From JBFXDW01 sp050180745 (GTDB lineage Bacteria; Pseudomonadota; Alphaproteobacteria; UBA9219): a DNA stretch of 7,242 nt. Shown piece after piece: positions 6,124 to 7,242 of the stretch. Location of the stretch: NCBI GenBank assembly GCA_050180745.1, contig JBFXDW010000085.1, forward strand, positions 1 through 7,242. The letters run 5' to 3'. A program made the translations under genes and the position numbers. Numbering within the stretch: position 1 is the stretch's first letter; the number at the start of each line of letters is the position of its first letter. The notes beneath the pieces are model-generated. The model worked only from the letters and a program-made list of their open reading frames with translations. It ran no database searches and had not been told where the DNA came from.

Positions 6124-7026
6124 TTGGTGCCTGTTTCTTCTCTTCCTCGTCTTATCATCGCTGTTTTGGGTCTGATCGTTGGTCTTGGCCTGTTCTGTGG
6201 CCTTGTTTTATGGCTGATTGACCAGCCTGTGGCGTGGGGTGCGCATTGGCAGAATATATCCTTTATGGGGTGTGTTGGGGTTTTTGTTTTAACCTTTCCG
6301 TTAATGGCGTGGGGGGCGCGAAAATGGGCGGTGCTGGCGGATTTGATGCATGGTGCGGCCGGAGCTGAGCCTCGGCGCGGCTATTTCTTGCGGCACTACA
6401 CGTGGCAGAGCTGGATAGGGCAGTTTATCCCGCCCAGTTTAGCGATTATTCTAGGGCGCGGCGTTGTGGTGCGTCAAATGGGCGGCGATCTGCGGGCGCG
6501 AGATGGATTCTGGAGCGCTTTTTGGGATCAGGGCCTTGAATTCGCTGTGTTGGTGGGGATGATGCCCGCCAGTGCGCTCCTTTTATGGGGCGGGGAGGCG
6601 GGAGATCTCTTCTGGTTTTTATTGGCCGCAGGCATTTTTCTTGTTTTACCAGCGTGTTATCTCTTTTTCTTCATCTTTCAAAAGAAGATACTGGGCCGTT
6701 TTTATGCGCTTTTCTTCCTTTCTGTAGGACGCGTGTTCTGGCTCACGTTGCGCCTCGTGGTGGGGAGCCTTGCACTTGGATTGCCGTTTGATTCCTCTTT
6801 GATTGTGGCTGCGGTTCCTCTTGTTTCCTGTCTTTCCTTGCTGCCCTTTGTGCCGGGAAATTTGGGTCTTGCAGAGTGGGGATGGGTTGGCGTGATGGCC
6901 TTGGGTGGGGCCGATCCGGCTCTGGTAGCCTATTATGCAATTGCTTTTCGGCTTATGTCGCTTTTGTCTCAGACGATTCTTGTGGCTATTTGCGAATATA
7001 AGTATTCATACCGTTCTTCATTATAA
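6124..7026 (+). CDS. Polytopic inner-membrane protein, YbhN/UPF0104 (LPG synthase membrane region) flippase-like family
   Basis: This protein of about 300 residues is mostly hydrophobic, with membrane segments near 9-31, 44-64, 139-157, 162-185, 195-217, 225-240, 250-262 and 266-289. The segment 241-253 (PFVPGNLGLAEWG), followed by a helix ending in a phenylalanine-arginine pair (FRL, 275-277), is the recognisable signature. It resembles the PxxPGxLGxxE ... FRL pattern of the YbhN/UPF0104 and MprF transmembrane (lysylphosphatidylglycerol synthase membrane region) family. Members of that family include lipid flippases and many proteins of unknown role. Residues 110-145 (LGRG...R...FWDQGLEF) fit the family's charged loop, where an E or D follows the R-rich stretch. 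The exact substrate cannot be told. The frame has no ATG start. TTG at 6124 lies 9 nt after GGAG (6111-6114), and GTG at 6127 is the alternative; a stop at 6100-6102 rules out anything much further upstream. It is transcribed divergently from clpB. Confidence 0.75.
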   Translation: MVPVSSLPRLIIAVLGLIVGLGLFCGLVLWLIDQPVAWGAHWQNISFMGCVGVFVLTFPLMAWGARKWAVLADLMHGAAGAEPRRGYFLRHYTWQSWIGQFIPPSLAIILGRGVVVRQMGGDLRARDGFWSAFWDQGLEFAVLVGMMPASALLLWGGEAGDLFWFLLAAGIFLVLPACYLFFFIFQKKILGRFYALFFLSVGRVFWLTLRLVVGSLALGLPFDSSLIVAAVPLVSCLSLLPFVPGNLGLAEWGWVGVMALGGADPALVAYYAIAFRLMSLLSQTILVAICEYKYSYRSSL

Positions 7027-7030
7027 CTCC

Positions 7031-7060
7031 TTGCCTTGACTCGCTAATTGTGAGCATAAT
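7031..7060 (+). promoter_or_regulatory. Candidate sigma-70-type promoter for the gene at 7081
   Basis: TTGCCT (7031-7036) and CATAAT (7055-7060) are separated by 18 bp. Transcription would start near 7067, giving a leader of about 14 nt. The gap to the previous gene is only 54 bp, so read-through from the membrane protein gene is equally possible. Confidence 0.4.
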
Positions 7061-7063
7061 TAG
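7044..7063. promoter_or_regulatory. Palindromic operator-like site overlapping the -10 box
   Basis: The 20-bp site CTAATTGTGAGCATAATTAG pairs at 8 of 10 symmetric positions, with six perfect outer pairs. It covers the candidate -10 element, a position typical of repressor binding. The weak AT stem without a T-run argues against a terminator. The regulator is unknown. Confidence 0.4.
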
Positions 7064-7080
7064 GGTCGAGGGGGAGCTAT

Positions 7081-7242
7081 ATGATCCTAAAAAGTCTTTC
7101 ACACGCGCCTTGCAACATCGAAATTGGGGAGACCTATCGTCGCTCCAAGACGGGTGCTGGTGAGGAAAGAGCTTATATTCTCAGTATTGCGCCTGATCGC
7201 ATGGGAATCCCTCATGTTTGCTTTGATTTGACGGCAATTCGA
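7081..7242 (+). CDS. Start of an unrecognised gene (3' end outside window)
   Basis: ATG at 7081 opens a frame of 54 codons that reaches the window edge without a stop. It is preceded by GAGGGGGAG (7068-7076), a purine-rich Shine-Dalgarno a few nucleotides upstream. The peptide has no signal sequence or membrane segment. It begins with a Gly/Glu/Arg-rich segment (IGETYRRSKTGAGEERAYIL) followed by a beta-like stretch (MGIPHVCFDL), which suggests a small beta-rich soluble domain. I do not recognise the family, and no function is proposed. Its relation to the membrane protein gene upstream is only adjacency on the same strand. Confidence 0.7.
   Translation, partial: MILKSLSHAPCNIEIGETYRRSKTGAGEERAYILSIAPDRMGIPHVCFDLTAIR

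Noticed and set aside
7047..7056. AATTGTGAGC, identical to the left half of the E. coli lac operator
   Set aside because: The right half does not match, no lac-type gene is nearby, and ten matching bases in an AT-rich palindrome can be chance. It is kept only as a generic palindrome.
7044..7063. Terminator after the membrane protein gene
   Set aside because: The stem is AT-rich, only six continuous pairs long, and is followed by a G-rich ribosome-binding site, not a T-run.

Overview
The window looks like chromosomal DNA of a Gram-negative bacterium, probably an alphaproteobacterium. A CMP-Kdo synthetase homologue implies lipopolysaccharide. The clpB upstream region carries a good match to an RpoH-type (heat-shock sigma) promoter. 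Intergenic DNA contains a long palindromic element starting CCGTCATTCC, of the kind scattered through many proteobacterial genomes. The taxonomic placement is an inference from protein style, not a search result.

Layout, left to right. Bases 1-3135 hold three minus-strand genes that read right to left as one apparent operon. The first transcribed is a DPPY-type (D12 class) DNA adenine methyltransferase (3135-1909). Its stop codon overlaps, as ATGA, the start of a KdsB-family cytidylyltransferase (1912-1103). After a 40-nt gap comes a protein with eight CxxC(xGxG) motifs (1062 to the window edge, 3' end missing). That protein resembles a doubled DnaJ zinc-binding region but has no J domain in the visible part.

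Bases 3136-3404 are non-coding and dense in structure. Right beside the methyltransferase start is a G-rich stretch with four runs of four or more G and two GATC sites 21 bp apart. Next is a 138-bp nested palindrome (3210-3347) with two hairpin arms. The right arm, followed by a T-run on the minus strand, can act as a terminator for clpB. Beyond it is a candidate minus-strand promoter for the methyltransferase operon.

Bases 3405-5984 encode ClpB, the AAA+ disaggregase, complete and canonical, with a strong Shine-Dalgarno sequence and a heat-shock-type promoter at 6008-6035. The 139-bp gap 5985-6123 separates it from a divergent plus-strand gene (6124-7026). This gene encodes a polytopic membrane protein of the YbhN/UPF0104 (lysylphosphatidylglycerol synthase membrane region, flippase-like) type, starting with TTG or GTG. 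A 54-bp gap with a promoter-like sequence and an overlapping palindrome precedes the beginning of an unrecognised gene (7081 to the window end).

Most of the window is ordinary housekeeping sequence. The least explained parts are the zinc-motif protein, the methyltransferase/kdsB pairing, and the structured leader between clpB and the methyltransferase. No complete new multi-gene system can be demonstrated from the sequence alone.
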